A stretch of DNA of 64,000 bases from NCBI GenBank assembly GCA_003255065.1, contig QAOA01006272.1, forward strand, positions 124,001 through 188,000. The letters run 5' to 3'. Below are positions 49,626-62,799 of the stretch, piece by piece. A model generated the notes under the pieces. It was given only the letters and a program-made list of their open reading frames with translations. It made no database searches and was not told where the DNA came from. A program made the translations under genes and the position numbers. Every line of letters begins with the position of its first letter. The first letter of the stretch is position 1. Source of the DNA: Cercis canadensis (Eukaryota > Streptophyta > Magnoliopsida > Fabales > Fabaceae).

Positions 49626-50218
49626 CTTGTTGAGATATCAGAGCAGATTTCTTCATGTCTGAACTACTTTCATCCCTCTTTCTTTTCAGCTTGCATGTTA
49701 GGAATGCGTGTATGGCCTGCATTCCATCTGATATGCAGCTAGCAAGAAACAAAAGACGAAAAATTTAAGGCCCATAAAGGAACAACATTTTGACGGTAAT
49801 AAGAAAGAAATGCATTTTCTACAGACCTAAGAGCCAAGACTACCCTTGGATTGCTAGAAAAATTTTTGAAACTGGGAAGCATTTTAGACTGTGACAAGTA
49901 CAAAGCTGCATCCAAGCCTGTCATATAAACCATAACCACTTCTAGAATAACAGGTTTATTATGCAAATCATGAGTTTTACATAAGTAATTCTTAATTGGT
50001 ATGCAGGTGCTGAACCCACCATCGAAGCAAATTTGGAAAATACCACATATAAAAGAAGTATTAATAATAAATAAAATTTAATTGGTCACATATTCTGATT
50101 CCAAGATATTTCTTAAAAGAACGAAAAGACTATGAGAAATGATTCTATGTACCTTAATACAAACCCATGTCGGCATAAATCCTTCAGCAAGCACCGAAGT
50201 TACTAGTCCTTGAATGTC
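49626..50218 (-). pseudogene. Captured SDN5-like RNA exonuclease, three exons (arm A)
   Basis: Exons 50218-50153 (DIQGLVTSVLAEGFMPTWVC), 49960-49827 (NKPVILEVVMVYMTGLDAAL, then YLSQSKMLPSFKNF..VLAL) and 49738-49626 ([20 protein letters not shown]). They match the N-terminal region, before the exonuclease domain, of plant small-RNA-degrading-nuclease 5-like proteins. The acceptor of the middle exon is AT instead of AG. The DEDD exonuclease domain is absent, so only the gene's 5' part is carried. Family assignment is from memory of this conserved block. Confidence 0.65.
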
Positions 50219-51460
50219 CTGCTTCATAACACAAACTGCAGTCAGAGTTTAGTTAATTGAAATTTCATTCCACACAGTGATGACAAAAACCTACATGATT
50301 AAAATAGGCATGAAGGAAAAATCATTACTATTCATTTATGGTTGCATTTTTTGAGCACTGTAGAGTGGCAGCATCAATAGAACTTCTATTATCAGTGGAA
50401 TTAGCCATGGAAATGGAAGCCTTTGTGCATTTCACGTTCTGGTTCTGGTTTTGTTTTCACATGCTAATGGGTTACTTCTTCAGAGAAGGAAATGATGTAC
50501 TGCCCCTATAAGTGATAGAACTGATGTGCAAATAGGCTAGCTTTTTTCTTTTCCCTCGAATTTTGTGCTCTCCAAAATGGGCTGAAATGCTTTTGGAGGG
50601 AAAATGACATAGGATTTGGAGGGAGATAATATATACCGTTGATATACATGGCTTTTATGTGATGATGCCCTGTCAGCAATCCAATAGTTGGAGAGGGCTC
50701 AGATAATGGATGATTGTGTTTTACCTTGTCCTTGTTTGGGTTGAAGCAGTAAAATGCTCGACACTAATAAAAGAACCCAACGTAAAAAGCCTTCTTTCTA
50801 AGGAAAAAAATAAAATAAAATTTGTTTATATATTTTTTATATTTATATAGTATATCATATTATAGTTAATGTATTAATGATATATTTACAAGTCAACTAT
50901 TTTTAAGTTTATTAAAAAAAATAAGATAAATTATATTTATATTTAATAAAATATACAAATAATATATGTTTGCTACGTCAATATAGTATAATATATTTAT
51001 GCGATATCTAGAATCTGCGAAAAAATATTTTATGTGACTCTCATACATAAGAATATTATTGTCAAAGTACATAAATTTTTTTCTTTTAAACTGATTGTTG
51101 TGTTTCGATATTAGGATTAGACAATCTTAATTAATTAAATGAGTTATTTGCAAAACTCATAACAAAGCTTATTTTTATCCTTGAAAAATAAGGTTAAAAT
51201 TCTAGTACTATTATATGTTGTTCTTTGAGCATCCCAGCTCAAAAGCCAAGGATCTGGCCAATAAGGGTTTGAAACATCAGGGCCATCATAAAGATGACGA
51301 AGAACATTATCATTGTCGAATAAGAGTTGGTATAAACTAGAGGAGTGGTTACTTGCACCTCTTGAGGAAACAAATTCATGGGCACATCTTGTTAAGAATT
51401 GTTGAGATAACTCCTATAAAAAAAAAAAAAAAATTGGAGCATGGAGATGAGTATGGGTCA

Positions 51461-51612
51461 ATAAAAGAGGAAATGTTAATTTAAAAAAAGATGATAAGTA
51501 GAAAAAAAAATATAGTTAAATAATGACATTTTACTTATAAAAGAGGAAATGTTAATTTAAAAAAATATGATAAGTAGAAAAAAAAATATAGTTAAATAAT
51601 GACATTTTACTT
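51461..51612. repeat. Two tandem 76-bp units
   Basis: ATAAAAGAGGAAATGTTAAT starts at 51461 and again at 51537, with a single G/T difference seen early in the unit. Confidence 0.9.
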
Positions 51613-52739
51613 ACCACTCTATTAAGAATAATACTTCAATCAAATGTAAGATCCAATATACGTATATTAAACTTTTTAGTAATGGGCTACACCCCCTGAA
51701 GTGACATTCAAATAAAAAATACAATACTTTGCAGCTTTTGCAAAGTTTATGTGTTTTTAAAGAATTGAGATTACCAGTTAAAGTGAAGATTGGAGAAAGT
51801 TTAAATAATTAAAAATTTGACTAAAAGTTTTAAAAATTTGTAAAACTTGCCCAATTTCATAAAGTAAAACGTGGTCGTTTTTGGTAAGTGGTGCAGAGAG
51901 AGAAAATTGATTTACTTTGACAATAGTGTGTGAGGAGTAAGTGGTGCTTTTACACATGGTGCAGAGAGAGAAATTTTCGATAAGTGCTTTTACTTATCTC
52001 TCCAACCCATTTGCCATTTTTTCCTCTATGAAAACGAAAAAGACTTTGTTTTTGCAAAGACGACGTCGGAAGAAAATTGGATATTTTTTTATTTTTATTT
52101 TAATTTATAATATCAATTTAGAGATACTTTTTTATGATTAAATTTTACAAAATATAATAAAAAGTAATTACACCAATTATTAACACTAAATTAAACTTAA
52201 TTAATTAGTATAAACTTAATAAGAGAAAGTATAATTTCATGTTATTTGATTTAAATTAAACTTAATAAATGATAATTAACATTGAACTAAGCCCTCTCTA
52301 AAACTTTTAACACAAGGTTAATCTCGTAAAATACATTAACTCATACCTCACTTCAAATGCCTCTATGATTATTAAGTTCATTTTATATGATCATTAAATT
52401 TGTCATTAGTGTAGAAAAATTTTAATTCATAGCTTTTTATAATCATTAGATTAATTCATACCTCCTTTTGATACAACTAGATCAATTGTATGTATAACTC
52501 ATACTTTACTTTATAACTATTCATATTTATTAAATTAACATCTTTTTTGTTTGTTTGTAAATAGGACTAAATTAATGTCATATGACTACTTGCCATTAGT
52601 ATAGTAGAAGCTTTAATTCATAGCTATTTATGACTACTAAAATAATTTCATATGACCACTAATTAATTAAGTTTACCACTAGTATAGAGAAATTTTAGCT
52701 CATAACTATTTATGATCACTAGGTTAATTCATGAATTAT

Positions 52740-53260
52740 GTAACACTTTTGTCACACTATGTCAATCTCATGAGAAATTTAAATTTAAAATATAAAATTA
52801 ACACTTAGGAATTTAATGTACCTCATTACACCTTATTTATACAAACTACTAAAAAGAAAAATTTAGAGATTAGTGTATTTCATATTACACCTAATTCATA
52901 CAACACCCTTAGAAATTTTGTGTATTTCATATTACATGTCATTAATACAAAGCCATTAGAAATGAAAAGTAAGAATACACTAAGGGATTAGTGTATTCCA
53001 TGTTTTATCATCAATTCAAGCTGATAAGAAAGAAAAATGAACTCTAAGGATTACTGTATTTAAGTTACACCTAATTAAGATAAGACACTTAAAATGTAAA
53101 ATTAACATTTAAGAACTTAGTATATCCATTAGAGAAGAAAAATAAATTCTTAGAAGATTATTATATTGTGTGTTAACTTATTAATATAAAATTACTTGAA
53201 ATGTAAACCTAATACTTAGAGCCTTAGAGGTTTAGTGCATATCATGTTATATATTTATAT
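52740..53260. repeat. Degenerate minisatellite, period about 75-80 bp
   Basis: Variants of 'TTAGTGTATTTCATATTACA ... CACTTAGAAATG.AAAATTAACA' recur about six times. An older, looser array with a different motif (TTAATTCATAGCTATTTATG) precedes it from about 52330. Confidence 0.6.
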
Positions 53261-54020
53261 TTAAATACACAATTTTTATTTTATTTTATTTAAATAATTA
53301 TATATTTTTTAATTCAAATATTAATTAATGATACATTAATTTATTGGGCCTTGGCCCAATCAATGAAAAACCCAATCAGAAAATGGTGTGTTTTAGAGTC
53401 CAAAGAATTTTACTTCTTCATCTTCTTCTCACAAATGGTGTAGCGCCAACGATGATGGGGGAGAGAGCAGTTGAGAGGGATATAAAATGGTATTTTGCTA
53501 AGGCTTTTGTCACGAATTAAATGCCTCTCCACTGAAACAGTGAAATATTGTAATTTCTTTACTGTATGATATTGTACTAGTATAACAATATGATAAGTCT
53601 TATTAATAACTATTTGTAATACTATATAACAACTAATAAATAATTATCGTATTTCTAATAATCATACATTAATTATTAAAAATCACAAAAAAAATTATTT
53701 GTCATATAAAAATTTAAATAATCACTATTCCTAATACTATGTAACAAGTAACAAATAATTTTCATTTTTCTAATAATAATCTAATAACTACTAAAAATCA
53801 AGACCCTCAATATTTGTTATATATAATTTCTCTAATTATGTACTTGGACAATCGTTTTTTAAATTGTTATATGATATTTCTCTTTTTTTATTTAATGGAT
53901 TAATATTTTTCTTTTGAATGAGGACACCAAAAACCTAAGATCATAAATTTCTTGGACAACATGAAGCAAAACTTGCAAACTTATCATATTATTTATATAA
54001 CACTTTATAATCTTATGTGC

Positions 54021-54021
<1 letters not shown>

Positions 54022-54058
<37 letters not shown>

Positions 54059-54076
54059 GTAATAATAATAATAGTA
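54022..54076. repeat. (AAT)n microsatellite
   Basis: About 18 trinucleotide units of TAA with two interruptions (AGT). Confidence 0.95.
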
Positions 54077-55065
54077 GATGTGAACTATGACTAATAAATA
54101 AGTAACAGTTTTTACCAAAAAAAAAAAGTAACAGTTAGATATTTATCATACAACATCTACAAGGAGCCCACCAAAAGTAGCAATAAAGAAATTAAAATAT
54201 GTTATGTAGTAGTTCCAATAAGACAAAAATTGTGGTGCGAATGAGAGAGCATTGACATTTCCTTCTCTAAAAAGTTGCAAGCAGAAATCAAACTTGGTCT
54301 ATGCATGTTACTTACTTTTAAGGGGGGTGCTATGCTTTTTGATTTTATAATCTTTTAATGTCATAGGTATTTAGTAGAGGTGCAACCATTGGATTGTTGA
54401 CAGGGATCATCACATAAAAACCAAGTATATCAACGGTAGATATCATCTCCCTCCTAATCCTATGTCATTTTCCCTCCAAAAGCATTTCAACCCATTTTAG
54501 AGAGCACAAAATTCGAGGGAAAAGAAAAAAGCTAGCCTATTTGCACATCAGTCTATCATTTACAAGGGGGGCAGTACAACATTTCCTTCCCTGAAGAAGT
54601 AACCCATTAGCATGTGAAAACAAAATCAAAACGTGAAATGCACAAAGGCTTTCATTTCTATGGCTAATCCTATTGATAATAGAAGTTTCATTGATGCTGC
54701 CACTCTACAGTGCTCAAAAAATGCAACCATCAATGAATAGTTCCTTATGGACCCAAACCGGCTTGTTGATATACTGCTGTAAGTTTTCTTTTTTTATTTC
54801 TTAATTTGAAAGATTACTATTGTTTTGTTTCATTATAAGATTATTGATTATTCATGGATTATCTATTGGTTTTAAACAAATTAAACAATCTCAATAAGCA
54901 TTTCACTTTATAAATAATGATAATGACAAAAAAATTAAAAACAAATGGGCAGATGAACAAGTTATTGCTGATTACCCAATATTAATCATGTAGGCTTTTG
55001 TTATCACTGTGTGGCATGAAATTTCAATTAACTAAACTCTGACTACGGTTTGTGTTATGAAGCAG

Positions 55066-56299
55066 GACATTCAAGGACTAGTAACTTGGATGCTTGCTGA
55101 AGGATTTATGCTGTCATGGGTTTGTATTAAGGTAAATATAATCATTTCTCATAGTCTTTTCGTTGTTTTAATAAATATCTTGGAATCAGAATATGTGACC
55201 AATTAAATTTTATTTATTATTAATACTTCTTTTATATGTGGTATTTTCCAAATTTGCTTCGATGGTGGATTCAGCACCTGCAACCTTATTCTCACCCTCA
55301 TCATTTAAGTTAGGCACATGCAATAGTCCCTGTCATAGGAATTGATGCTTATGAAATGTGACCAAGAACTATTTATCAAATATTGGATATCTTAAAATGC
55401 CAGCTTGTTTGAGTTTTCTGAGAATAGCATATCCTACACTTGGCTATTTTGTTGAATTGCATAACAATCAATTTCATGCAAAAGAGGCTATTTTCTTTTT
55501 TTTATTTTTATTTTTGTATTTTTACAAGCACATATTCTCCTGCCTTGCAATTTGGTGGGTTCTTCCAGCAAGAACTTAAAATGCGTTTCTTTTCCTATAT
55601 ATAATTTTTTTTCCTTTTTAAAATACATGTTTTGGGGCATGCCTTCTTCATTGTTATACAACTCAGTTGCCGCTCAACCAATCACTTGATCTAACATATT
55701 GGGCTGGACTTGTTTGGAGAAATATCATTTATTTTTTACTTTTTTTTTAAGAATTACAGGCTTGATCTAACATATTGCCCTTGGATTGCCGCATATAAAA
55801 TTTTTTAAAACTCATGATTTGCAGAATAAACCTCTTATTCCAAAAGTGGTTATGGTCTATATGTCAGACTTGTATGCAGCTTTGTACTTGTCACAGCCTA
55901 AAATGCTCCCCAGTTTCAAATGGATTGCCGCATATAAAATTTTTTAAAACTCATGATTTGCAGAATCAACCTCTTATTCCAAAAGTGGTTATGGTCTATA
56001 TGTCAGACTTGGATGCAGCTTTGTACTTGTCACAGCCTAAAATGCTCCCCAGTTTCAAAAATTTTTGCGGCAATCCAAGGGTAGTCTTAGCTCTTAGCTC
56101 TGTAGAAAATGCATTTCTTTCTTATTACCGTCAAAATGTTGTTCCTTTATGGGCCTTAAATTTTTCGTCTTTTTTTTTTTTGCTAGCTGCGTATCAGATG
56201 AAATGCATACCATCCATGCACTCCTAACATGCAAGCTGAAAAGAAAGAGGGATGAAAGTAGTTTAGACATGAAGAAATCTGCTTTGATATCTCAACAAG
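55066..56299 (+). pseudogene. Captured SDN5-like exons (arm B) with a duplicated middle exon
   Basis: Exon a 55066-55131 (DIQGLVTWMLAEGFMLSWVC). The middle exon appears twice, from 55825 and from 55964, because a unit of about 139 bp starting TGGATTGCCGCATATAAAA is tandemly repeated at 55782 and 55921. The first copy is cut at SFK and the second continues to NPRVVLAL. Exon c is 56187-56299 ([20 protein letters not shown]). Here the middle acceptor AG is intact, unlike arm A. No exonuclease domain. Confidence 0.65.
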
Positions 56300-56418
56300 G
56301 TCTAAAGTCCTTAAACCCTTATTGAAGAATTCATTTGCAAGGCAAAACTAAGTCTTGTACGCAGTCACTGAGATTTCTACTCAAGTATTGTTCAAACAAT
56401 CCAACATGTATTACTTGC

Positions 56419-56545
56419 AATGGGCGTCGTTACGCCCGCACCATGGCGTCACGACGCCATGGACATTCTTAGTATGTGCACTTTTGTTCTCCAGCATCAA
56501 TTCTGGGTGTCGTTACACCCGAATTCGGGTGTCCTGACGCCTACC
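56419..56545. repeat. Cluster of GACGCC palindromes (arm B)
   Basis: GGGCGTCGTTACGCCC, GGCGTCACGACGCC, GGGTGTCGTTACACCC and GGTGTCCTGACGCC occur in 127 bases. Where one half has changed, the other half has often changed to match (GGGTGTC..ACACCC). Confidence 0.7.
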
Positions 56546-56681
56546 TACTTCTAACTTGTAAGTCCCATTTTCGACTTCTTTAAAAAAAAACCAAAAAAGG
56601 TTAAATGTTTGCCAATAACTAAAACTATGTGTTTTGGCCTCTGCCCTGATATGATAATCTCATTTCCATGTTCCTTCATGC

Positions 56682-57232
56682 NNNNNNNNNNNNNNNNNNN
56701 NNNNNNNNNNNNNNNNNNNNNNNNNNNNNNNNNNNNNNNNNNNNNNNNNNNNNNNNNNNNNNNNNNNNNNNNNNNNNNNNNNNNNNNNNNNNNNNNNNNN
56801 NNNNNNNNNNNNNNNNNNNNNNNNNNNNNNNNNNNNNNNNNNNNNNNNNNNNNNNNNNNNNNNNNNNNNNNNNNNNNNNNNNNNNNNNNNNNNNNNNNNN
56901 NNNNNNNNNNNNNNNNNNNNNNNNNNNNNNNNNNNNNNNNNNNNNNNNNNNNNNNNNNNNNNNNNNNNNNNNNNNNNNNNNNNNNNNNNNNNNNNNNNNN
57001 NNNNNNNNNNNNNNNNNNNNNNNNNNNNNNNNNNNNNNNNNNNNNNNNNNNNNNNNNNNNNNNNNNNNNNNNNNNNNNNNNNNNNNNNNNNNNNNNNNNN
57101 NNNNNNNNNNNNNNNNNNNNNNNNNNNNNNNNNNNNNNNNNNNNNNNNNNNNNNNNNNNNNNNNNNNNNNNNNNNNNNNNNNNNNNNNNNNNNNNNNNNN
57201 NNNNNNNNNNNNNNNNNNNNNNNNNNNNNNNN
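56682..57232. other. Assembly gap, 551 N
   Basis: Any frame crossing this run is an artefact. Confidence 1.
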
Positions 57233-57325
57233 TTTGCCCTTCCCCTGTGTCCAAAATACATATATCAATCCACAGAAAGCATAGCAGAAGTCCACGAAAT
57301 GACTCTGGTACTTACAGACAGACTA

Positions 57326-57484
<159 letters not shown>

Positions 57485-59269
57485 CTACGTGATAACAACA
57501 ACATCAATGAGTAGCACTTCAATTTGAATCTAGCCATAATTAACTCTTACATCTGACCAAGACACAACATGACAGTTAATCCAAGACCAAATTGGCTGAA
57601 TGCCTCAATTCAACACTGCCTTACATATTCTTCCATTCATCCAAAAAAATCCCACCTATCTCAAATAATCACCAAACTGAAACACCTCCAACAATTTATT
57701 TTTTTAAAGTAGGAACAACTCCAACAATGCTGTATAGAAGAGTCAACCATGCAACCTTAGCTTTGTTTATGTTCAAATGCAATTATTTTTACCCAGCACC
57801 TCTCCAAGCAGATAACAAAACAAATTTTCTTGGTAAAAAATAAAATGGTTATTAGCATACTTCAACTTTTTGCACTAACTCTTCTTTGTCTTGGGAACTC
57901 ACATTCTCATAATTCATAAGTAGTTCCAGCATATGATGCATGGCACAAATGTCTCGATACAGTCAAGCAAACACAAATTTCCCAATATGTAGTGCTCATC
58001 ACCTAAACTACACTACAGAGTTAAAATACATTAATACACAATGGTTCTTAATATCCAAAAAAATACTATAAAATACCAATATCAAATACCCAGTTATAAC
58101 ATTTCAATATTACTGGAACCTTCTATTAGGCTCATAATCCATCAACAGTTCTAGTTCAGAAACCCCAAGAAAAGAAAATAATGAATTTTCAAAAAAAAAA
58201 AAGAAAAGGGAAAGAGCCTAAATCACATAATCTCTGTGCAGATGCGTCCAATTCGTCTATATAAAATTTGAAAAAAAAAAAATTCTTTCATTGGAATAAG
58301 AGCATAAGACAATGCTTTCTCATTGGCTGTGTGAAGCTTCTTAAACCCAGCAAGAGGAAAGGAGAGAGGACACTGATAGACAATGGCTTGGATCTTCCAC
58401 TCATACAAAGAAAGAAGAAACCATAAAAAAGGAGGCACACTTACAGCAGGAGAAGGAGAGATCGAATTGGTGCTGGAGTTCCGCCGGTGCTGGTTGCGTC
58501 AAGGAGGAAAGGCGGTGCCGGATGTGGTTTGGAGAGTCAAATAGGAGAGAGCAAAAGAGGGGGAGAAGGAGAAGTATATCCGGAAGGCAAACTGGAGTTA
58601 AGGATAACCAATATATTAGGGCTCACCTTCAGCAAAGAGGAAGAGGAAGAGGAAGAACGAATTTGTTAGAGCTCACTTTCAGCGACGTCGTTTTGTATGC
58701 ACTGGGCAGCTGCGTTTTACTCAGCTGGAGCTGGGCAAATGGACAGCTGGAGCTGGGCATTAAATGAGCAGCTAAAAAAATTGAATGGCTAACTTTGTAA
58801 ATATGAAGAAGTTTGGTTCCTCTTTTATAATTACGAAAAGTTGTCAACAGCCGGTTTTATAATTACGAAAACTTGTCACCACCGGTTCCACTTACATTTA
58901 CATTAGACAAAAACCTGCAAAAACCTGCAAAATCAGAAAAAAGGTAAACAAGTCACCATCAGGGGGTGTAGTATAGCACTACCCTTTTCGGTAATGGGAC
59001 CTACCATCTGTCTTATCTTATCAATCTGCAACACCAACAGCATCATTAACTGATTGTGCAGTGTCTTGAAAATCAGTGTTTGTAACCAAAATGAAGGAGT
59101 GGAACTATAATTGCTCTCTTGTCACTTTAATTTTAAAGCCCACCATTGCGGAAAGGTCACGTGGGTAATGGGTTGCCCTACCCTATGCCAGCTGAAAAAA
59201 GTAGATTGCCCACAACGCTTTCAGAGTCATAATAATGTAATGGTAAAGGGAAAATTACGTCCCCTTTTA

Positions 59270-59687
59270 TCCAAGTTTGCTGAAATAATATTACCCCAAT
59301 TTCATCCCAAAATTACACTAAATTAAGGTATAACTCTCCCTTTACATTAGGATACCATGTACTTTAGTTACTTACTCCCTTCTTCCTTTGGAATAATGTT
59401 TTAAAAATTAGACCGATGAATAAATTAATGTGACAAAAAATGATCGATTGTACCGGTTAGACGGTCGGTCAAACCGGTTAAATCAAAGTTTTTTTTAAAC
59501 TTAAAAATTTACAAACAATAAAACATGGAGAATGAAGCTCAAATCATCAAATTTAACTCATAAGTAAAAATCTCAAACTTAAATATTCAAGTTTACTGAA
59601 ATAATATTACCCTAATTTAATCCTAAAATTACACTAAATTAAGGTATAACTCTTTCTTTACATTAGGATACCATGTACATTAGTTCT
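59270..59687. repeat. Direct repeat flanking a 220-bp insert with ACCGGTT palindromes
   Basis: The block AAGTTTGCTGAAATAATATT..GGATACCATGTAC (59270-59360) returns at 59590-59680. Between them lies ACCGGTTAGACGGTCGGTCA followed by AACCGGTTAAA, a self-complementary patch. No gene. Confidence 0.65.
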
Positions 59688-59899
59688 TGTTAGATATAAA
59701 TCTATTTATAGACCTTCACCTATCAGCTTAAGCTTTTATGTTGAATCAATTTTTGAGTATCATAGTCTCTTTGACTAAATGGTCAGAAGATCAAATCTTT
59801 TCGCCCCCACTTTCTCAATTAAATTAAAATTTTAGCATATGGTATAAATGAGCTTATACTTTATTCAATTTCTTTTGATTATTTTTTGAAAAAATAGAT

Positions 59900-60690
59900 C
59901 ATCATCAAAAAATATTATTAGGACTGTTCACTAAACAGAAAGTAGAAAATTTTGCAGCCACCTACTTCTGCTTGGCTTAACTTACAGCTTGAACCTGTAA
60001 AGGTTGCAATATAAGATAATGGTGGAAAAAGCTTAAACTTTTATTCAGCTCTTCGGTATTTGATCCTTATGCTGTGTATCAATTAAAAATATTATACATG
60101 AGAACTTGAGCTATATCTCAGTTATGAAATTATTTTAGACAACCTCGTGTGTTACATGATGAATTTAAAATTTAATTTCTGAACCACCAACGCTTTTAGC
60201 AATATTTTCTTGAGATCTACATTGGCATTTAAATTGTGGATAATTCTATACTACTCTATTTTAAAAGTGATATTAGGAGTAATAGTATAACTTTATCTGA
60301 CTTTGAAGCTGTAGATTGAGATGGAATATATTAATTTAAAGAACACAAACATCATGCACTATACCTACTCCATCATGGAGTTGACCATAATGTGTTAGGG
60401 ACGGAATACTCTATATAAAAACATGGGTTGCAAAAAATATTCTTCTCTTTTTTTTTTTTTTAGAATAAAATACTCTTATTAATTAAAATAAAATTGCAAA
60501 CTTATCTTTTTTGATAAATAGAAATTATATATATATTTTTTCAATACTCTTCCCCAGACAAAATCTTTCTATATTTGAGAAAATGTTTGTTGCAATCATT
60601 CCCGATACTCTTATTATTCTCATATTTTTAGATTAATGTAGTGGGAGATTCCTCCCATCATGTGCAAGTATCATCATTTTCCCTTTTGAT
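59900..60690. repeat. Promoter-like DNA, first copy of a direct duplication
   Basis: Parallels 62.8-63.87 kb (AAATATTATTAGGACTGTTC, ..GCTTGAACCTGTAAAGGTTG, ..GTTGCAAAAAATATTCTTCTC, ..AAGTATCATCATTTT). The second copy leads into a TATA box and ATG at the window end. This one does not, so it looks like a detached promoter copy. Confidence 0.75.
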
Positions 60691-60765
60691 ATGTAAGATT
60701 TACGCTATAGTTATTACCTTCTTTCATATTTTTTTCATCATTTTAAACCTTTTGATCTATTAATT

Positions 60766-61101
60766 AAAGAGCTGCTATTTGGGATTTCAAGACCTATATG
60801 TGGAAGGGGATGCTAAGGATATTTTTCATGCACTCACCACAGATCAGTCTATGTTTTCAGGTTTAGGTGTGGTTCTTTTTTATATCCATTAACTTGTCAC
60901 TTCCTTTAGATCAGTTAGCTTCCATTGGATTCCTAGGATTGTTAACGGGGTGGCTCATAGGCTTGCTCAATTTAGAAAATTTCATCTCATAGAGACAATT
61001 TGGTTGGAAGATTCTCCAATTTTTTTTTTAGATGTACTTGCTTTTGATTCTTAATAAGATGACATCTTTCTAAAAAAAAAAAAAAAAAGAGCTGTTATTT
61101 G
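60766..61101 (+). mobile_element. 5'-truncated LINE 3' end with poly(A) and target duplication
   Basis: The insert 60782-61085 ends in a long A run. Target copies are AAAGAGCTGCTATTTG (60766-60781) and AAAGAGCTGTTATTTG (61086-61101), 15 of 16 equal. The plus strand encodes the C-terminal RNase H-like tail of plant L1 elements: GDAKDIFHALTTDQSMFSGL, and after a frame change RIVNGVAHRLAQFRKFHL, IWLEDSP, LDVLAFDS and stop. It is a dead-on-arrival insertion of about 300 bp. Confidence 0.85.
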
Positions 61102-62799
61102 AAATATTGGTGGTAAAAAATAACATTGCACAAAAGGCTGAAATTTCATGATTTTGTGTATAACACTATACATCTAATTTTTTGATAAGACAAATAAAAC
61201 ATATTCAAATTAAAACTTTTATGTGGTACATCACCAATGAAGTCTAACGCACGTTAATCATCGCAGATGGTGAATTCATAAGATAATTATATATTCTTTC
61301 TAGTTTGTGGTACATAATATCTATTTTGTGTTTATCAAAGATATGATCCTGATTTCTGTGCTCAATGATCGTGATTTACATAAAAAAAAATTATAATGGA
61401 TATGATTTGTGTGCTTAGGGTTAATGCAATGTGACAAAATGCATTTATTATGAAAACCCTCGTGCTTTCTATATGGTATTTGTTAATTGAGTGTACTCAT
61501 TGTTAAATTCTTCTATTGCAACAACACTATACGTCTAATTTTTTTTTTTTTGAGAAGACAAGTAAAATATATTCTAATTAATTTTTTTATGTGATACATT
61601 GTTAGTGGAGTTTAAAGTTTACACAAGTGACTTGATTTATATACTTTTGATAATAAACACTTCACAAAAACTATTTTAATGATAATCTATGTAATATTAA
61701 ATATTTTTTTATTGTTAACTAAAAAAAAAAAATGATAAAAAATGATTAAATTAGAATCACTATTTAAAATCAATCCGGACTATTTGTTTTATGTTCATAT
61801 GATTTTATATGAAAAATATATTTTCGAATTTAAAAACATCTTAAATTAAAATTTGTAGATAATTTAAAAATATTAATAACTTAAATTTGACTTATTATAA
61901 AAAAAATTATAAAACTTCAGCTATTTATATAAATAACTAATTGTTTACGGGCCGATGTACCAAATAATAATTCTTCAAATTAAGATCCCTCGATATTCCT
62001 GTGTACCAGCCATTTATTATAATTCTCTTTAATGGCTCCACAGCTGGAATTGAAGCGACATAAAACTATTTAAAAGTTTATATCACGTGTTACTGTAAGC
62101 TTTTATCTCCACTTCCTACAGCAACCACTACAGGAATCATCATATGAATGAGGATATTTGATCAATTAAATTAATCAATCTTCCACATTACATAATACAT
62201 ATATCATTTCAAATATACCACACAACATAGAAAAATTCATTTATAAATAAAGTCATTAGTTCTAAAAATTAAGTTTTACGTTCCAAACTAGCTGAAAATT
62301 CTAACAATAAGGCAAACTTATAATACAACTAAATTTATTTTAAAACTAAAATCTTATAATGCGCTTTTATATTATGATAGCTGGTAATAAACCTTGGTAT
62401 CTTTAAAATACACATTTCGAATGCTCATATACGAGGATTGTAACATACTTGAAATTTAAGAGGATTAAATATAGCTCTGAGGCCATATGAAAAAAAAAAA
62501 AAGTTTGAAATTTAAGGGGATTAAATATAGCTCTGAGGCCATATAAAAAAAAGAAAAAGAAAAAAGATAATAATTTAGACAACCTCGTGTGGCCATATGA
62601 AACAAAACAAAAAATTGTTATGGGGGTTTACCCCTTTTGCCACCTTCACATGGACTAATCTTAATAAGACTCAGTTGTATCTGAACACATCTCTAATTAT
62701 CCCCCCACGTCAAAGTAATTTTACTAGGTATTATCACTCACCTATAAAAATACATATATCTCTTATTTGGTAGAATATAACTTATTAAGAAAAGTTTCT
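61102..62799. other. Intergenic, AT-rich, nothing recognised
   Basis: A short direct repeat (TTAAGAGGATTAAATATAGC / TTAAGGGGATTAAATATAGC, near 62457 and 62513) and partial copies of TTTTATGTGGTACAT and ACACTATAC-TCTAATTTTTT are present. No gene seen. Confidence 0.4.

Larger units (their letters stand above)
50691..54379. other. AT-rich spacer between the inverted arms
   Basis: No gene recognised. Contains a perfect-looking 76-bp tandem pair (51461-51536 and 51537-51612), a long field of degenerate repeats (about 52330-53260), a patch near 53340-53480 with GGGCCTTGGCCCAAT, and an (AAT)n microsatellite at about 54022-54076. GGGGGGTGCTATGCTTTTTG near 54322 resembles the element's outer end (GGGTAGTGCTATACT) and might be its second terminus. 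Confidence 0.5.
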
